NCBI GenBank assembly: GCA_038224615.1
Contig: JBBRFH010000160.1
Span: forward strand, 1-8,050
Direction of reading: 5' to 3'
From: JBBRFH01 sp038224615
GTDB taxonomy: Bacteria > Planctomycetota > Phycisphaerae > Tepidisphaerales > Tepidisphaeraceae
DNA: 8,050 nucleotides
Within the stretch, counting starts at the first letter, position 1, and the number at the start of each line of letters is the position of its first letter. The notes below the pieces were generated by a model. The model was not told where the DNA came from and ran no database searches. It saw nothing but the letters and a program-made list of their open reading frames with translations. Both the position numbers and the translations under genes were made by a program. Below, piece by piece: positions 7,009 to 8,050 of the stretch.

Positions 7009-7084
7009 CGCGAAGGGAAACTTAAAAATCGAAGATGCCTTCTTCGCGTCTTCCTTCGCGCCCTTCGCATCTTCGCGGTTCGCA
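7009..7084. repeat. TTCGC repeat cluster with inverted arms
   Basis: TTCGC(G/A) occurs five times at 7043, 7055, 7064, 7072 and 7079. Inverted partners are present on the left: CGCGAAGG (7009-7016) matches CCTTCGCG (7053-7060), and CGAAGATGC (7030-7038) matches GCATCTTCG (7067-7075) across a 28-base loop. From general knowledge, CTTCGCG-type intergenic repeats recur in planctomycete, verrucomicrobial and cyanobacterial genomes. That this one belongs to such a family is inferred. Confidence 0.55.
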
Positions 7085-7115
7085 TTGGCATTAGGGCTCA
7101 GATTTCAGTTTGTGT

Positions 7116-7145
7116 AACCGCGACCGAGCCTCAGTGGTCCCGGTT
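7116..7145. terminator. Convergent-gene hairpin, possible bidirectional terminator
   Basis: AACCG (7116-7120) pairs with CGGTT (7141-7145). After a single C-C mismatch, GACC (7122-7125) pairs with GGTC (7136-7139), extendable by a G-U pair, leaving an 8-base loop. The imperfect 11-bp stem lies 75 bases beyond the NPCBM gene's stop. CATTT follows on the + side, and there is no T-run on the - side. Confidence 0.4.
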
Positions 7146-7161
7146 CATTTAGGACATTTAG
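7146..7161. repeat. Direct repeat CATTTAG-GA-CATTTAG
   Basis: Two perfect 7-base copies (7146-7152, 7155-7161) are spaced by GA, giving a period of 9. The copies are AT-rich compared with the surroundings and outside any gene. They could be a binding site or a fragment of a dispersed repeat. Confidence 0.45.
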
Positions 7162-7219
7162 TGATTTGGACTCGGCCCGGCGACCGCGCTCTGTCCGAGC
7201 GGCGTGATCTCCCTGGCGG

Positions 7220-8050
7220 CTACTTCCGCACCAACGCGGGCTCAATCCAGGTGAGCCGGTCCTGGATGTCATACCCTTGCCCGTAATCCACTTCCAGCGT
7301 CAGCGTCTTGGCACCGGCGGGGAGATCAATCTTGACCAGGCCGGACATCGTACCGGCGCGGAAGCCCTTGCGCTCGTGGACGATCTTGTCGTCGACACGG
7401 ACCCGCACGTCCACGTCGGCGTAGGTAAGGCTTGAGTCGATCGCGTAGCGGGTACGGAAGCTGCGGTCGGCAGGATCAAGCGCAAAGACGAGCTTGGACC
7501 GGCTGTGTACGCCGATGCCGCGCGTGTAGGTGACGCCATTGAATCGGATCGGATCGCCGGTGACCGTGCGGTCGAACTGGGCCGGGAACTTGCCGCCAAA
7601 ATAGGGCGTGCTGGTGTCCTCTATTGGCGTGCGTGTCGACAGCCACGCGACCGGGCCGGCCGTGTATTCGATGGAGACAATCTGGTTCAATTGCGTCTTG
7701 GCCGAAGCGCCACCGTACGCAGGCTCGATGGTGACGTCGCCGTTGGTAGTGACCGCAACCGACTTACAGGCGATGACCGTTCCGCTGGTGAGCCGCACCG
7801 CAAACCGTGCCGGCGATGCCGCCGTCGCACGTCCGCCAGGCGGTGTCGCGAAATACAGTTCGACGATCGACTCGACCGGCACCGGCGTCGCCTCCCCGCC
7901 ACCGGAAGGCGTGATGCTGAATGCCTTGTCGTTCACACCCGTTACGATTCCGCGGACCGCATCTCCAGTGGCGAGCCTGGCTTCGTCCTCGGCGCGCGTT
8001 TCACGCAGTCTTGGGTCGGACGTGAGATCGCGCAGGATGCCCGAAGCCTG
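7220..8050 (-). CDS. NPCBM/NEW2-domain protein, C-terminal part (5' partial)
   Basis: The frame stays open to the right edge, so 276 residues are visible and the start lies beyond the window. The GTG at 7936 is not a convincing start, because it falls inside a beta-strand pattern (GDAVRGIVTGVNDKAFSI) that begins before it. The C-terminal part, about residues 130-275 of the visible portion, matches the NPCBM/NEW2 fold, a beta-sandwich named for its position beside carbohydrate-binding modules in glycosidases. Its marks are YTRGIGVHSRSKLVFAL (near 7502-7528 for GIGVHS), the strand VDVRVRVDDKIV, and the final LTLEVDYGQGYDIQDRLTW. Before it are two short beta-rich units, about 29-68 and 83-128, each running GD/SG.xV.G.V to a VESIVELYF or NQIVSIEYT strand. 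I recall this arrangement from planctomycete proteins of unknown function. It probably acts outside the cytoplasm in carbohydrate or cell-surface binding, but the signal peptide would lie outside the window. It is convergent with the pilus operon, so a shared job is not implied. Confidence 0.82.
   Translation of the reverse strand, partial: QASGILRDLTSDPRLRETRAEDEARLATGDAVRGIVTGVNDKAFSITPSGGGEATPVPVESIVELYFATPPGGRATAASPARFAVRLTSGTVIACKSVAVTTNGDVTIEPAYGGASAKTQLNQIVSIEYTAGPVAWLSTRTPIEDTSTPYFGGKFPAQFDRTVTGDPIRFNGVTYTRGIGVHSRSKLVFALDPADRSFRTRYAIDSSLTYADVDVRVRVDDKIVHERKGFRAGTMSGLVKIDLPAGAKTLTLEVDYGQGYDIQDRLTWIEPALVRK

Larger units (their letters stand above)
6853..7219. other. Gene-free spacer between convergent genes, rich in short repeats
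   Basis: This 367-base stretch separates the + strand operon from the - strand NPCBM gene. I see no real gene. An open frame at 6923-7117 (+) reads as low-complexity FASSFAPFASSRF-like peptide produced by the repeats and lacks a ribosome binding site. The stretch holds a heptamer tandem repeat, a 7-bp hairpin with a palindromic loop, a TTCGC cluster, a convergent-gene hairpin and a CATTTAG direct repeat, listed separately. Base composition drops below that of the genes. Confidence 0.65.

Noticed and set aside
7009..7084. CRISPR array
   Set aside because: The repeat units are only 5-6 bases, the spacing is irregular and shrinking, and there are no cas genes or spacer-length intervals.
6923..7117. 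64-codon open frame in the repeat spacer
   Set aside because: The peptide is produced by the TTCGC repeats (Phe-Ala-Ser-Ser patterns), with no ribosome binding site and no family resemblance.
7934..7936. GTG (- strand) as the start of the NPCBM protein
   Set aside because: Thirty-eight more in-frame codons lie upstream inside the window and continue the same strand pattern, so the start is outside.

Overview
The window is GC-rich DNA, and its gene content points to a planctomycete-like (PVC group) bacterium. Three things suggest this: an NPCBM-domain protein preceded by small beta-rich repeats, a pilM gene with an added membrane and periplasmic half next to other anchored proteins, and a gene-poor spacer built from TTCGC-type and short tandem repeats. 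The class and genus cannot be fixed from sequence reading alone. Verrucomicrobiota remains an alternative.

Layout, left to right on the + strand. Positions 1-1053 hold the 3' part of a SAM-dependent RNA methyltransferase of the RlmI/RlmK type; its start lies outside the window. A 317-base spacer (1054-1370) holds a weak hairpin, a 16-base palindrome, a possible promoter and the ribosome binding site of the next gene. Three co-directional genes follow: pilM (1371-3512), a PilO/GspM-like anchored protein (3571-4896) and a large anchored proline-rich protein (4969-6852). They are separated by 58 and 72 bases, and each has its own plausible Shine-Dalgarno sequence. The spacer 6853-7219 lies between convergent genes and is packed with short repeats and hairpins. 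Positions 7220-8050 on the - strand hold the C-terminal part of an NPCBM/NEW2-domain protein whose start is also outside the window.

The three middle genes are read as an inner-membrane assembly platform for a type IV pilus-like or type II secretion-like machine. The PilM protein carries a complete actin-like ATPase domain, then an LLP motif, a transmembrane helix and a roughly 325-residue periplasmic part. This is the topology of PilM fused to PilN, and equally of GspL in type II secretion. The second protein has one N-terminal membrane helix, a charged helical segment and a C-terminal alpha/beta region resembling the ferredoxin-like domain of PilO/GspM. The third has one N-terminal helix, long Pro/Gly-rich linkers and beta-rich modules, and it fits no family I can name. 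Its topology recalls GspC and its position recalls PilP, but this is inference. No secretin, extension ATPase, PilC/GspF or pilin gene is in the window.

Both edge genes have reading frames that run open to the window boundary. Internal TTG or GTG codons there (position 55 on +, position 7936 on -) should not be taken as starts.
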